A stretch of DNA of 64,000 nt from Janthinobacterium fluminis (lineage in GTDB: Bacteria; Pseudomonadota; Gammaproteobacteria; Burkholderiales; Burkholderiaceae_D): assembly GCF_028595325.1 (NCBI RefSeq), contig NZ_JAQQXR010000013.1, positions 32,649 to 96,648 on the forward strand. The letters are read 5' to 3'. Both the position numbers and the translations under genes were made by a program. Positions 16,625 to 25,644 of the stretch are shown here, one piece after another. How positions within the stretch are numbered: the first letter of the stretch is position 1; each line of letters opens with the position of its first letter. The notes under the pieces are model-generated. The model was not told the DNA's origin. It was given only the letters and a program-made list of their open reading frames with translations, and did no database searches.

Positions 16625-17893
16625 GTGGGACTGTTCTCACTGTTCAAAAAAAACGCGGCCGACGCGCCGCCGCAGGGCGCCGACGAGGCCGGCCGCGCGC
16701 CCAACAGCGAGGCCAACCGCGAACTGGCGCAGGCGCGCCAGCGCGAACTGGCCCGCGCCACGGCGCAAAAGATCGACGAGATCGAGGCGGCGATGGCCTT
16801 CGACATCTTCAACACGCCGGAGCCGGCCTGGGGCAGCGCGCCGAAGCGCCCGCCGCGCCCGCCCGCCGGCGACGCCACCCTGGCCCTGCTCGACGCGGCC
16901 AGCACGGAATTGCTCGGCTGCGCGGCCGGTCCGGCCCCCGTCGTCGAGGAAATCGCCGTGCTCTTCGCCAACGGCCAACTGGCGCTGGCCGGGCAGATGC
17001 TGACGGCCAGCCTGGCCGGCGCCGGCGCCGACCGCAGCCTCTGGTGGATGCTGTTCGACCTGTACCAGATCGAAGGCCGCCAGGAACAATTCGACAGCCT
17101 GTCGATCGACTACGCCAGCACCTTTGAAACCTCGCCGCCGGCCTGGAGCGGCGCGCCGCCGCAGCCGGGCGCCGCCTACGCGGGCGCGGCGCCGACGCTG
17201 GCCCTGTCCGGCCCGCTCGACGGCGCCATCGGCCCGGCCCTCGAACGCCTGGGCCAGTTGGCGCGGCAGGGCCCGCTGCTGCGCCTGGATCTGAGCCAGG
17301 TGACGGCCGTCGAGCCGGCCGGCTGCGCGCTGCTGCTGCACAGCCTGAAACAATTGCAGGACGGACAACGCGAACTGGTCGTCGTCGCCGCCGCCGAACT
17401 GGCCGCGCACATCCAGGCCATCGTCCAGGTCGGCCGCCGCGACGAGGGCGAGGCTTGCTGGCTGCTGCTGCTGGAACTGCTGCAACTGCTCAAGCGCGAA
17501 AAGGAGTTCGAGGAAACCAGCATGGACTACTGCGTCACCTTCGAAGTGTCGCCGCCGCCCTACCTGGCGCCGGCCAAGGTGGCGACGCCGCCGCGCCAGC
17601 CGGCCTCGGCGGCCAGCGACCGCTTCATGCTGCCGCCCCTGGTCGACGGCGCGGCCGCCGCCCTGCTCGACGCCATCGACGCCTACGCCGGGCGCGACGG
17701 CGCGCTGGTGTTCGACTGCTCGCGCCTGGCGCGCATCGAGTACGGCGCGGCCGGCCTGCTGCTGGCCCGGCTGCGCCGCCTGGCCGCGGACGGCAAGGCG
17801 ATCGAATTCCGCGACTTGAACCACCTGGTGGCGGCGCTGCTGCGCCTGTTGGCTTTTTGCGACATCGCCAAGATCTTCCCCCACAAATACTAG
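16625..17893 (+). CDS. Duplicated helical-module/STAS-domain protein upstream of hslVU
   Basis: A 422-residue, apparently cytoplasmic protein of unrecognised specific function. After a charged, Ala-rich N-terminus come two copies of the same arrangement. A short helical module (residues 138-174) ends [15 protein letters not shown] and is followed by a STAS-like domain (190-275) with the [19 protein letters not shown] signature. A second module (278-313) ends [15 protein letters not shown] and is followed by a second STAS-like domain (335-420). The Ser normally phosphorylated in anti-anti-sigma STAS proteins is replaced by Ala/Gly in both (EPAGC, EYGAA), so a phosphoswitch is unlikely. The start is GTG at 16625. 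It sits 110 bp before hslV in the same direction. Confidence 0.7.
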   Translation: MGLFSLFKKNAADAPPQGADEAGRAPNSEANRELAQARQRELARATAQKIDEIEAAMAFDIFNTPEPAWGSAPKRPPRPPAGDATLALLDAASTELLGCAAGPAPVVEEIAVLFANGQLALAGQMLTASLAGAGADRSLWWMLFDLYQIEGRQEQFDSLSIDYASTFETSPPAWSGAPPQPGAAYAGAAPTLALSGPLDGAIGPALERLGQLARQGPLLRLDLSQVTAVEPAGCALLLHSLKQLQDGQRELVVVAAAELAAHIQAIVQVGRRDEGEACWLLLLELLQLLKREKEFEETSMDYCVTFEVSPPPYLAPAKVATPPRQPASAASDRFMLPPLVDGAAAALLDAIDAYAGRDGALVFDCSRLARIEYGAAGLLLARLRRLAADGKAIEFRDLNHLVAALLRLLAFCDIAKIFPHKY

Positions 17894-18003
17894 GATGGCG
17901 CCGGCCAGGCGGGGGCCGCGGGGCCGCGGGCGCCTTGCAATCGGCCATTCCATCCCCATTTTTGCACGATGCAGTCGATGCGACTCCCCCTTTTGAGGTC
18001 AAT

Positions 18004-18540
18004 ATGGAACAATTTCACGGCACCACGATCCTGTGCGTGCGGCGCGGCAAACAGGTCGCCATCGGCGGCGACGGCCAGGTCACCCTCGGCAACATCGTCA
18101 TGAAGGGCACGGCCCGCAAGGTGCGCAAGTTATACCAGGGCAAGGTGCTGGTCGGCTTCGCCGGCGGCACGGCCGACGCCTTCACCCTGCTCGACCGCTT
18201 CGAGGGCAAGCTGGAAAAACACCAGGGCAATCTGCTGCGCGCCTCGGTCGAACTGGCCAAGGATTGGCGCACCGACCGCGTGCTGCGCCGCCTTGAGGCG
18301 ATGCTGCTGGTGGCCGACAGCGAATCGACGCTGGTCATCACCGGCAACGGCGACGTGCTGGAACCGGAGGACGGCATCGGCGCCATCGGCTCCGGCGGCA
18401 GCTACGCCCAGTCGGCCGCCAAGGCCCTGCAGGAAAACACCGAGCTCGCGCCGGCCGAGGTGGTCAAGAAGTCGCTGACCATCGCCGCCGAGCTGTGCAT
18501 TTACACGAATATGTCGCATACGATAGAAACCCTGGATTGA
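18004..18540 (+). CDS. hslV: ATP-dependent protease subunit HslV
   Basis: A 178-residue peptidase subunit of the HslUV (ClpYQ) proteasome-like protease. The family core [19 protein letters not shown] is near the N-terminus, with [13 protein letters not shown] and [10 protein letters not shown] following. The catalytic residue is the Thr after MEQFHG, so a six-residue propeptide must be removed, the usual arrangement in betaproteobacteria. The frame extends far upstream within the STAS gene, but ATG 18004 is the natural start. hslU follows after 10 bp. Confidence 0.96.
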   Translation: MEQFHGTTILCVRRGKQVAIGGDGQVTLGNIVMKGTARKVRKLYQGKVLVGFAGGTADAFTLLDRFEGKLEKHQGNLLRASVELAKDWRTDRVLRRLEAMLLVADSESTLVITGNGDVLEPEDGIGAIGSGGSYAQSAAKALQENTELAPAEVVKKSLTIAAELCIYTNMSHTIETLD

Positions 18541-18550
18541 AGGGCACACC

Positions 18551-19888
18551 ATGAACATGACACCGCTGGAAATCGTCGCCGAGCTCGACAAACACGTGGT
18601 CGGCCAGGGCCGTGCCAAGAAGGCCGTCGCCATCGCGCTGCGCAACCGCTGGCGCCGCCAACAGGTCGGCGAGCCGCTGCGCCACGAAATCACGCCGAAG
18701 AACATCCTGATGATCGGCCCCACCGGCGTCGGCAAGACCGAGATCGCGCGCCGCCTGGCCAAGCTGGCCGACGCCCCCTTCATCAAGATCGAGGCGACCA
18801 AGTTCACCGAGGTCGGCTACGTCGGCCGCGACGTCGACACCATCATCCGCGACCTGATCGACATCGGCATCAAGCAGACCCGTTCGAGCGAAATGAAGAA
18901 GGTGCGCCTGCGCGCCGAGGACGCCGCCGAGGACCGCGTCATCGACATCCTGGTGCCGCCGGCGCGCGACTTCGGCTTCAACGTGGCCGCCGCCGAGGCG
19001 CCGGCCGCCGGCGACAGCACGCGCCAGACCTTCCGCAAGCGCCTGCGCCAGGGCGAGCTGGACGACAAGGAAATCGAGATCGAGCTGGCCGAGGCCGGCC
19101 CGCAGATGGAAATCATGGCGCCGCCGGGCATGGAGGAAATGACCGAGCAGATCAAGTCGATGTTCTCCGGCGTGGGCGCCGGCCGCAAAAAGGCCCGCAA
19201 GATCAAGATCAAGGAGGCGCTCAAGCTGCTCGTCGAGGAAGAGGCGGCCAAGCTGCTCAACGAGGACGAACTCAAGCAGATGGCGATCCAGAACGTCGAG
19301 CAGAACGGCATCGTCTTCCTCGACGAAATCGACAAGATCGCCTCGCGCTCGGAGGTGGGCGGCGCCGACGTCTCGCGCGCCGGCGTGCAGCGCGACCTGC
19401 TGCCGCTGGTCGAGGGCACCACCGTCAACACCAAGTACGGCATGATACGCACCGACCACATCCTGTTCATCGCCTCCGGCGCCTTCCATCTGGCCAAGCC
19501 GTCCGACCTGATTCCCGAGCTGCAGGGGCGCTTCCCCATCCGCGTCGAGCTCGAGTCGCTGTCGACGGCCGATTTCGAGCGCATCCTGACCAGCACCGAC
19601 GCCTGCCTGACCATGCAGTACGAGGCGCTGCTGGCGACCGAGAACGTGAAGATCGACTTCGCGCCCGAGGGCATCACGCGCCTGGCCGAAATCGCCTTCT
19701 CCGTCAACGAGCGCACCGAGAACATCGGCGCGCGGCGCCTGTACACGGTGATGGAAAAGCTGCTTGAGGAAGTGTCGTTCAGCGCCAGCGAGAGCGGCGG
19801 CACGGTCGTCACCGTCGACGCCGCCTACGTCAACGCCCGCCTGGAGGCGCTGGCCGTCAACGAAGACTTGTCGCGCTACGTGCTGTAA
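18551..19888 (+). CDS. hslU: ATP-dependent protease ATPase subunit HslU
   Basis: A 445-residue AAA+ unfoldase that feeds substrates to HslV. It opens [17 protein letters not shown]. Walker [16 protein letters not shown] is near residue 57, followed by the pore motif region GYVGRDVD, the intermediate (I) domain about 110-245, Walker [11 protein letters not shown] near 255, and sensor region [12 protein letters not shown]. The C-terminal tail [10 protein letters not shown], which docks into HslV, is intact. It is co-transcribed with hslV. Confidence 0.97.
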   Translation: MNMTPLEIVAELDKHVVGQGRAKKAVAIALRNRWRRQQVGEPLRHEITPKNILMIGPTGVGKTEIARRLAKLADAPFIKIEATKFTEVGYVGRDVDTIIRDLIDIGIKQTRSSEMKKVRLRAEDAAEDRVIDILVPPARDFGFNVAAAEAPAAGDSTRQTFRKRLRQGELDDKEIEIELAEAGPQMEIMAPPGMEEMTEQIKSMFSGVGAGRKKARKIKIKEALKLLVEEEAAKLLNEDELKQMAIQNVEQNGIVFLDEIDKIASRSEVGGADVSRAGVQRDLLPLVEGTTVNTKYGMIRTDHILFIASGAFHLAKPSDLIPELQGRFPIRVELESLSTADFERILTSTDACLTMQYEALLATENVKIDFAPEGITRLAEIAFSVNERTENIGARRLYTVMEKLLEEVSFSASESGGTVVTVDAAYVNARLEALAVNEDLSRYVL

Positions 19889-19899
19889 GGGGAACGGCG

Positions 19900-20049
19900 A
19901 TGGCAAACAAGGCCCTGGCGACGCGGCAGCGCATGCAGTTCCGCGTCGAACCGTCGCAACAGCCGCGCCGGCCCGTCGCCGCCGCCCCCGCGAAGGGCGC
20001 GGCGCGGCGCCAGCCGGCGCCGCCCAAAACGCGGGCCAAGCCGGCGTAA
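19900..20049 (+). CDS. Small basic Pro/Ala-rich protein after hslU
   Basis: A 49-residue frame beginning MANKALATRQRMQFRVEP and ending in KTRAKPA. It is rich in Arg, Lys, Pro and Ala with a strongly positive charge and no hydrophobic segment. An unusually good ribosome-binding site (AAGGGGAA) ends about 6 bases before the ATG, which is 11 bp after the hslU stop, so it would be translated from the hslVU message. No family was recognised. The strong SD argues for a real gene, but the low-complexity tail in GC-rich DNA argues for caution. Confidence 0.45.
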   Translation: MANKALATRQRMQFRVEPSQQPRRPVAAAPAKGAARRQPAPPKTRAKPA

Positions 20050-20106
20050 GCGGCGGGCCGCCCGCGGACGCCCCGGCGGGCGCCCGCCATCAGGCCAACG
20101 GTGGTG

Positions 20107-20523
20107 TCAGAAGCGGCGCGACAGGCCAGTGGTGAACAAGGTGCGGCGGCCGCGCGCCGCGTCGCCGGGCACGCTGTCCCAATCCACATGCAGCGACCAG
20201 TCGGCGTCCAGCGCATAGGCGCTGCCGAAGCCGTACAGCGCGCCCAGCCGGCGCGCCGCGGCGCCGCCGTAGCCCAGGCCGAGCCGGGCGTGCAGCGAGA
20301 ACGCGTCGAATTTATATCCCCCCACATACGCCAGGGCGATGCCGCGCACGCCGGCGCCGCCCGCATAGCCGAGCGCCTCGGCCGAATGGGCCGCCTCGCC
20401 GCCGCGGAACTGCAGGGACGGCAAGCGGTAACCGGCGTACAGCCTGGCGTTGTCGGCGCCGCCCACGCCGGCGCCCGCATACAGCGGCGCGGCGGCAAGA
20501 AGGTGGGCTTGGGGCATGGGCAT
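20107..20523 (-). CDS. Outer-membrane beta-barrel protein (OmpA/opacity-like), possibly lacking its N-terminus
   Basis: A 138-residue product with alternating strands such as LYAGAGVGG, ARLYAGYRLPSLQF, VRGIALAYVGGYKF and FSLHARLGLGYGG. A C-terminal strand ends in LFTTGLSRRF with the final Phe expected for BamA-dependent insertion. This fits an eight-stranded opacity/OmpA-type barrel. The start at 20523 gives no convincing signal peptide (MPMPQAHLLAAAPLYAG), and the frame has no earlier start codon. The gene could be 5'-truncated or frameshifted near 20530. It converges with the small gene after hslU. Confidence 0.55.
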   Translation of the reverse strand: MPMPQAHLLAAAPLYAGAGVGGADNARLYAGYRLPSLQFRGGEAAHSAEALGYAGGAGVRGIALAYVGGYKFDAFSLHARLGLGYGGAAARRLGALYGFGSAYALDADWSLHVDWDSVPGDAARGRRTLFTTGLSRRF

Positions 20524-20811
20524 CCTGTCATGGCTGCGGCCGGCGCGGCGGGGGCGCGGGCCTGCCTGGCAGTGTCACCAGTTTAGCCCGGAAGTACCAT
20601 ATACTTATGCGAAGTCCCGTTACGAGCCACGTTTGGTAGCGTATTTCGGTACTCGACATTGCTGCGGCGGGCTGCGCTGCCGCAAAGCTAAGATGTCGGA
20701 AAATGCAACAACAAGCACAGGCCGAAGGCCGGGTTCCTCCCGGCCGGCCTGACCCCGCATCCGCGTCCCCGGTTTGGCCCGGCTGGGCGGCATTGACGAC
20801 AAAGGCAAGCC

Positions 20812-21579
20812 ATGAGTTCACCGGAATTGATCGTGCAGGTGCTGCGCGCCGAGCTGCGCGCCGTCGGCATCACCTACAAGCTGCTGGCCGAGCGCATCGG
20901 CATGAGCGAGTCCAGCGTCAAGCGCATGTTCGGCCAGCACGATATGTCGCTGTCGCGGCTGGCGCAAATTTGCAAGGCGGCCGGCATCGCGCTCGAAGAC
21001 GTGCTGCGCGCCGCCGCCGACGTCACGCCGCACGCCGACACGCTCACGCTGCCCCAGGAAAATTCGCTGATGGCCAACCCGAAGCTGCTGCTGATGGCCA
21101 TCTGCTGCCTGGGCCACTGGACGCTGGAACAGGTGGTGGAAACCTACCACCTGTCGGAACCGGAGTGCATCGGCCTGCTGGCCGAGCTGGACCGCCTCGG
21201 CCTGATCGAGCTGAAGCCCCTGAACCGCTACAGCATGCGCGTCTCGAACGCCTTCCACTGGCTGGCCGACGGCCCCGTGCAGCAGTACTTCCGCGAGCAT
21301 GTCGTGGCCGACTATTTCGGCGGCCACTTCGACGGCGCCGGCGAGACGCTGATGTGCATCCCGGCGCGCCTGAGCCTGCCCAGCGCGCGCGAGCTGGTGC
21401 AGAAGATCCAGCACCTGGCCGGCGAACTGGCCCGTCTGCACCAGGGCGACCGCCGCCTCGCCGCCAGCGAGCGCGACGGCTTTACCCTGCTGCTGGGCTT
21501 CCGCTCATGGGAATTCGGCGCCTTCACGGCGCTGCGCCGGCCCCGCCCGGCTCACCAGATCGGCCCGAGGAATAAATAG
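20812..21579 (+). CDS. XRE-family transcriptional regulator with C-terminal extension
   Basis: A 255-residue DNA-binding protein. An XRE-type helix-turn-helix covers about residues 18-65 (TYKLLAERIGMSESSVKRMF, then SLSRLAQICKAAGIALEDVL). Residues 100-150 (LTLEQVVETYHLSEPECIGLLAELDRLGLI) resemble a second winged-helix unit, followed by an alpha-helical C-terminal domain to about 245. The ligand is unknown. ATG 20812 lacks a strong Shine-Dalgarno. The 3' end overlaps the convergent patatin gene by 28 bp, so the two transcripts are antisense at their ends. Confidence 0.75.
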   Translation: MSSPELIVQVLRAELRAVGITYKLLAERIGMSESSVKRMFGQHDMSLSRLAQICKAAGIALEDVLRAAADVTPHADTLTLPQENSLMANPKLLLMAICCLGHWTLEQVVETYHLSEPECIGLLAELDRLGLIELKPLNRYSMRVSNAFHWLADGPVQQYFREHVVADYFGGHFDGAGETLMCIPARLSLPSARELVQKIQHLAGELARLHQGDRRLAASERDGFTLLLGFRSWEFGAFTALRRPRPAHQIGPRNK

Positions 21580-23771
21580 AAGGTGCCGGTGCCGCGCTTG
21601 CTGGCGCCGGCGCCCGCATAGAAGGGGCCGAAGCGCGTGTCGACGGACAGGAAGGCGCTGACCGACTGGGTGAAGCGGCCCCGCTGCCACGGCTCGCTCT
21701 GGTCGAAGGCGCCGCCCGCCTCCAGCGAGAAGCCGGCGCGGATGGCCCCGCCCAGCGTGCTGGGCACGGCGCCGATGCGGCGCGCCATCACCAGACGGCT
21801 CAGCAGCACGCTGCGGCCCTCGATGGAATTCTCCTGCACGCCGGAGAGCCGCAGGAAGCCGCCCAGCTGCAGCGGCGCCGCGCCGCTCTGGCCGCGCGCC
21901 CATTCGGCGTAGACGTGGCCGGCCCAGTTTTCCGTGTGGAAGGCCGACAGCGCCGTCACGGCCGTGCGCCGCTCCGCCGGGCCCCGCTCGGCGCCGCTGT
22001 CGACGGAACTGGCCCAGGTGGCGTCCAGCATGAAGCCCCTGGTGGGGAAGGCCAGCGAGTCCAGCGTGTCGATGCGGTAGGCGATGTAGCGGTCGGTGGC
22101 CAGGCCCGTCTGCATCCCCGCGGTCATCTCGGGGATCACCTGGCGCGCCCGGCCCTGGTTGCGGCGTATGCCGATCTGCACGTCGCCATAGCTGCCCAGC
22201 CCGCGCCCCAGCGCCAGCGTGGCGCTGTTCAAGTCGTAGGCGTAGCGGTAGTTGCGCAAGCCGTCCATGAACTTGTCCCCCACCGCCGAGCTGTAGCGCA
22301 GCGACGGCGCGATATACCACGGCGAGCCGGCGCCCAGCGGCTGCCACCACTGCGTCTCGATCGAGCGCTCGGTGCCGATCCGGCCGATGGTGCGCCACTC
22401 GGCGCCCCAGGCGTTGAGCGAGCTGGCCACGTGCATCACCTTCAGCGCGAACTTGTTGTTGTCGTTGAAATCGCTGCCCAGCTCCAGGCCGACGCGCAGG
22501 CGGCTGCCGGCCCATTCCGACGGGGTGGCCTTGATCAGCACGCTGCGCTGGTCGCCGGCGTCGCTGACCTCGGTTTCGACGCGCGCCAGGTCGCCCCGGC
22601 CGTACAGGCGGGCGCCGGCGCGGCGCACCTCTTCGCGCGTCACGGCGCTGCCCTCGACCAGGCCGGACTGCGCCGCCAGCGCCCTTTCGTTGATGCCGCC
22701 GCCGCTCTGCACCTCAAGCCGGGCCAGCGGCAGCGCCACGTCGGCCAGCACCGGCGCGGCCAGCCGCAGCGCCTCCAGCGCCGCGTACTCGCGCTCGGGC
22801 AGGGCCAGCGGCGCCAGCCGCAGGGCCAGCGCGCGCGCCGCCTCGGCGCCGGCGCGCATGGCCCGCTCCTGCTTGCCGAAGTCGAGGAAGCTGATGCCGT
22901 TCAAGTCCGGCGCCAGCAGGATGTCGCCCGGCCCCAGCTCGCGGATCGAGCGCTGCACGTTTTGCTCGGTGAGGATTTGCAGCATCTGCTGGGCCACGCC
23001 GATGGCGCTGCCCAGCTCCTTTTCCGGCGCCAGCGGCGTGCCGACGTTGACGGCGATGACGATCTCGGCGCCCATCGCCCGCGCCATGTCGACGGGCAGG
23101 TTGCGCACCAGGCCGCCGTCGACGACGAGGCGCTGCTTGATGCGCACGGGCGCGAACACGCCCGGCACGGCCAGCGAGGCGCGCACGCTGAGGAACAGCG
23201 GCGTGTCGTCGAGCTCGACCAACTCGCCCGTGATCAAGTCCGAGGCCACCGAGCGGAACGGCAGCGGCAGGCTGTTGACGGGACGGTCGCGCATGGCGTC
23301 CGGCAGCAGCCGGTTCAGCGCCAGCTCCAGGGCCGCGTTGCCGGCCGCGGCGGGCGGCAGCGAGACGCCGTCGCGGCTCAGGCCGAACTCGATGCGCGAG
23401 GGCAGCAGCTGGTCTTCCTCGCGGCGCCGGAAGGCCAGGTCGTCGCGCGCCTGGCGGTCGGCCACGACGCGGTCCCAGCTGGTGTCACGCGCCATGCGCT
23501 CCAGGTCGGCCACCGAGGCGCCGGCCGCGTAGGCGCCGCCGATGACGCCGCCCATGCTGGTGCCGACGACGATGTCGACCGGCACGCGCATGTCGCGCAG
23601 CACCCGCAGCACGCCGATGTGGGCCAGGCCGCGGGCGCCGCCGCCGGACAGCACGAGGCCGACGCGCGGGCGCGCGGCCGGCGCGTCGGCCGGGGCGGCG
23701 TCCTGCGCGGCGGCATGGGACAGGGGTAGCGCGCAGGCGCAGCAAACCACGAGGGCGCGAAGGGATAGCAT
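21552..23771 (-). CDS. Patatin-like phospholipase with POTRA/beta-barrel (type Vd autotransporter, PlpD-like)
   Basis: A 739-residue exported protein. A signal peptide (residues 1-22, ending HAAA) is followed by a patatin domain (about 36-300). This has the oxyanion loop SGGGARG (42-48), the nucleophile elbow GTSMG (Ser72) and the catalytic Asp218 in VVDGG. All catalytic residues are present, so lipolytic activity is expected. Residues about 320-410 look like a POTRA domain, and the last 330 residues form a BamA/TamA-like 16-strand barrel ending FLGPIW. The architecture matches PlpD/FplA type Vd secretion. It lies directly after the T2SS operon and its terminator. Confidence 0.88.
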   Translation of the reverse strand: MLSLRALVVCCACALPLSHAAAQDAAPADAPAARPRVGLVLSGGGARGLAHIGVLRVLRDMRVPVDIVVGTSMGGVIGGAYAAGASVADLERMARDTSWDRVVADRQARDDLAFRRREEDQLLPSRIEFGLSRDGVSLPPAAAGNAALELALNRLLPDAMRDRPVNSLPLPFRSVASDLITGELVELDDTPLFLSVRASLAVPGVFAPVRIKQRLVVDGGLVRNLPVDMARAMGAEIVIAVNVGTPLAPEKELGSAIGVAQQMLQILTEQNVQRSIRELGPGDILLAPDLNGISFLDFGKQERAMRAGAEAARALALRLAPLALPEREYAALEALRLAAPVLADVALPLARLEVQSGGGINERALAAQSGLVEGSAVTREEVRRAGARLYGRGDLARVETEVSDAGDQRSVLIKATPSEWAGSRLRVGLELGSDFNDNNKFALKVMHVASSLNAWGAEWRTIGRIGTERSIETQWWQPLGAGSPWYIAPSLRYSSAVGDKFMDGLRNYRYAYDLNSATLALGRGLGSYGDVQIGIRRNQGRARQVIPEMTAGMQTGLATDRYIAYRIDTLDSLAFPTRGFMLDATWASSVDSGAERGPAERRTAVTALSAFHTENWAGHVYAEWARGQSGAAPLQLGGFLRLSGVQENSIEGRSVLLSRLVMARRIGAVPSTLGGAIRAGFSLEAGGAFDQSEPWQRGRFTQSVSAFLSVDTRFGPFYAGAGASKRGTGTFYLFLGPIW

Positions 23772-23815
23772 GGTGCGGTGACTCCAGAAAGCGCGGCGGC
23801 CGGGCCGCCGGGGGG

Positions 23816-23837
23816 AAAAAAGGCCGGCGAGCCGGCC
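23816..23837 (-). terminator. Rho-independent terminator after gspC
   Basis: On the minus strand GGCCGG-CTCG-CCGGCC is followed by TTTTTT, 20 bp after the gspC stop. It separates the T2SS operon from the patatin-barrel gene. Confidence 0.85.
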
Positions 23838-23856
23838 CGGGCACGCGGCCCGACTG

Positions 23857-24402
23857 TCAGCGCTGCGCGCCCGGCGCCGGCATGCCGATGCGCGACGGCG
23901 GTGCCATCTGCACGGGCGGCTGCTGCGGCGGCTGCGGCTGGCCCTGCGGCGGTTGCGGCGGCGGCAGCGGCGGCGCCGCCGACAGCGGCGGCGCGTCGCC
24001 GCGGCCGGCCTCCTGCGCCAGTTCGACGCGCTTCGGCACGCCGCCGTCGGCCAGCAGCACGAAGCGCGGCTGCACTTCCTTGACGACGACGCCGGGCGCC
24101 ACCTCGGCGCCGACCGGATAGGCTTGCGCCGGCTTGCTGTCGCTGGCCAGGATGGCCACGCTGCCGCGGCCGTCGGCGGCCGCGACGACGCCCTTCAACT
24201 GGTAATTGCTCAGGGCGGCGGCCTGCAGGCGCCCGCCGAACAGGCCGGCGGCCGCCTCCGGGCTGGCCTCGGGCGCGCCCAGGCTGGCGACGGCGGCCAG
24301 CGGACGCTGCTGCGGCTTGAACAATTGCAGCGTCCAGTAGGCCAGCGAGGCGGACAGCGCCACGACGGCGAGAAAACTGACAAACAGGGGCAAACGCTTC
24401 AT
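23857..24402 (-). CDS. gspC: Type II secretion protein GspC
   Basis: A 181-residue inner-membrane protein with a single N-terminal helix (about residues 8-28) and a periplasmic HR domain (about 55-130). The HR domain contains NYQLKGVVAAADGRGSVAIL and VGAEVAPGVVVKEVQPRFVLL, typical of GspC, which links the platform to the GspD secretin. The C-terminal 45 residues are a Pro/Gln-rich tail instead of a PDZ domain, so this is a short form. It is the last gene of the operon, after gspF, not the first as in many T2SS loci. Confidence 0.85.
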   Translation of the reverse strand: MKRLPLFVSFLAVVALSASLAYWTLQLFKPQQRPLAAVASLGAPEASPEAAAGLFGGRLQAAALSNYQLKGVVAAADGRGSVAILASDSKPAQAYPVGAEVAPGVVVKEVQPRFVLLADGGVPKRVELAQEAGRGDAPPLSAAPPLPPPQPPQGQPQPPQQPPVQMAPPSRIGMPAPGAQR

Positions 24403-24413
24403 TCCATTCCTCT

Positions 24414-25634
24414 TTAACGCACCAGCTGGTTAATTTCGATGATCGGCATCAGCACCGCCAGCACGATCAGCAGCACCACGATGCCCATCGCCAGGATCAG
24501 CGCCGGCTCCAGCAGGCCGGCGATGGTCAGCGTGCGCCGCTCCAGGTCCTGCTCCTGGGCGCTGGCGGCCCGTTCCAGCATGGCCGGCAGCTCGCCGGTG
24601 ATTTCGCCGGCCCGTATCATATGGATCAGCATGGGCGGGAAGTGCTTCTGCGCCGACAGCGCGCGCGCCAGGCTGACGCCCTCGCGGACGTTGTTGCTGG
24701 CCTCTTCGACGAGCTCGCGCATGGCCACGTTCGAGAGCGTGTCGCGGCTCGTTTCCAGGGCCCGCAGGATGGGCACGCCGGAACCCGTCGTGATGGCCAG
24801 CGTGCTGGCGAAGCGGGCCGTGTTCAGGCTGCGCTCGAACTTGCCGTACAGGGGGGCCGTCAGCAGCCAGGTGTGCCAGCGCCGCTTCAGGCCCGGCTCC
24901 GTGAGGGCGCGGCGCCAGGCGAACCAGGCCGCCAGCAGCACCGCGCCGACCAGCAGGCCGTAGTGGCGCACGAAGTCCGACAGCGCCAGCATGATGACGG
25001 TCAGCAGCGGCAGCTTCTGCTTGGTGTTGGCGAACACGGAGACGATCTGCGGCACCACATAGGTCAGCAGGAAGATGACGATGGCGAAGGCGACCACGGT
25101 GACGATGGCCGGGTAGGTGAAGGCCAGCCTGACCTTTTGCACCAGCGCGTTGCGCCGCTCGATGTAGTCGGCCAGGCGCGACAGCACGCGCGACAGGTGG
25201 CCGATCTGCTCGCCCGAGGCCACCAGGGCGCGGTAGATTTCGGCGAAGTCGCGCGGGTGGCGCGCCAGCACGTCGGAAAAGGCGGCGCCGCCGATGACCT
25301 CGGAGCGGATCGAGGCGATCAGGTCGCGCAGATAGGGCCGCTCGGCCTGTTCCAGCAGGGCCGAGAACGCCTGCTCCAGCGGCAGGCCCGCCTCCAGCAG
25401 GCTGGCCAGCTGGCGCGTGAACAGGGCCAGCTCGGTGTTCGACAGGCGCTCGCCGAAGCTGCGCTGGCGGGCCACGCCGGCCGCGTCGACCTGGGCGGCG
25501 ATGGCCTCGACGAGCAGCGGCACCAGGCCCTGCACGCGCAACTCGGCGCGCGCGGCGCGCGCGCTGTCGGCGTTCAGCACGCCCTTCTTGGTGGCGCCGC
25601 CGGCGTCCACGGCTTCATAGCGAAATGCGGGCAT
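24414..25634 (-). CDS. gspF: Type II secretion inner-membrane platform protein GspF
   Basis: A 406-residue polytopic inner-membrane protein with two T2SSF domains (about residues 70-195 and 275-400) and three hydrophobic helices (about 170-195, 220-240, 375-400). The motif MPAFRYEAVDAGG at the start and PLEQAFSALLEQ near 105 are typical. It couples the GspE ATPase to pseudopilus assembly. It lies 10 bp from gspE upstream and 11 bp from gspC downstream, within one operon. Confidence 0.95.
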   Translation of the reverse strand: MPAFRYEAVDAGGATKKGVLNADSARAARAELRVQGLVPLLVEAIAAQVDAAGVARQRSFGERLSNTELALFTRQLASLLEAGLPLEQAFSALLEQAERPYLRDLIASIRSEVIGGAAFSDVLARHPRDFAEIYRALVASGEQIGHLSRVLSRLADYIERRNALVQKVRLAFTYPAIVTVVAFAIVIFLLTYVVPQIVSVFANTKQKLPLLTVIMLALSDFVRHYGLLVGAVLLAAWFAWRRALTEPGLKRRWHTWLLTAPLYGKFERSLNTARFASTLAITTGSGVPILRALETSRDTLSNVAMRELVEEASNNVREGVSLARALSAQKHFPPMLIHMIRAGEITGELPAMLERAASAQEQDLERRTLTIAGLLEPALILAMGIVVLLIVLAVLMPIIEINQLVR

Positions 25635-25644
25635 CGGCCGGTCC

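Noticed and set aside
20528..20821. Minus-strand 97-codon frame upstream of the XRE regulator
   Set aside because: It has no ribosome site and irregular codon use, and it covers the promoter region of the regulator; it is better left as intergenic.
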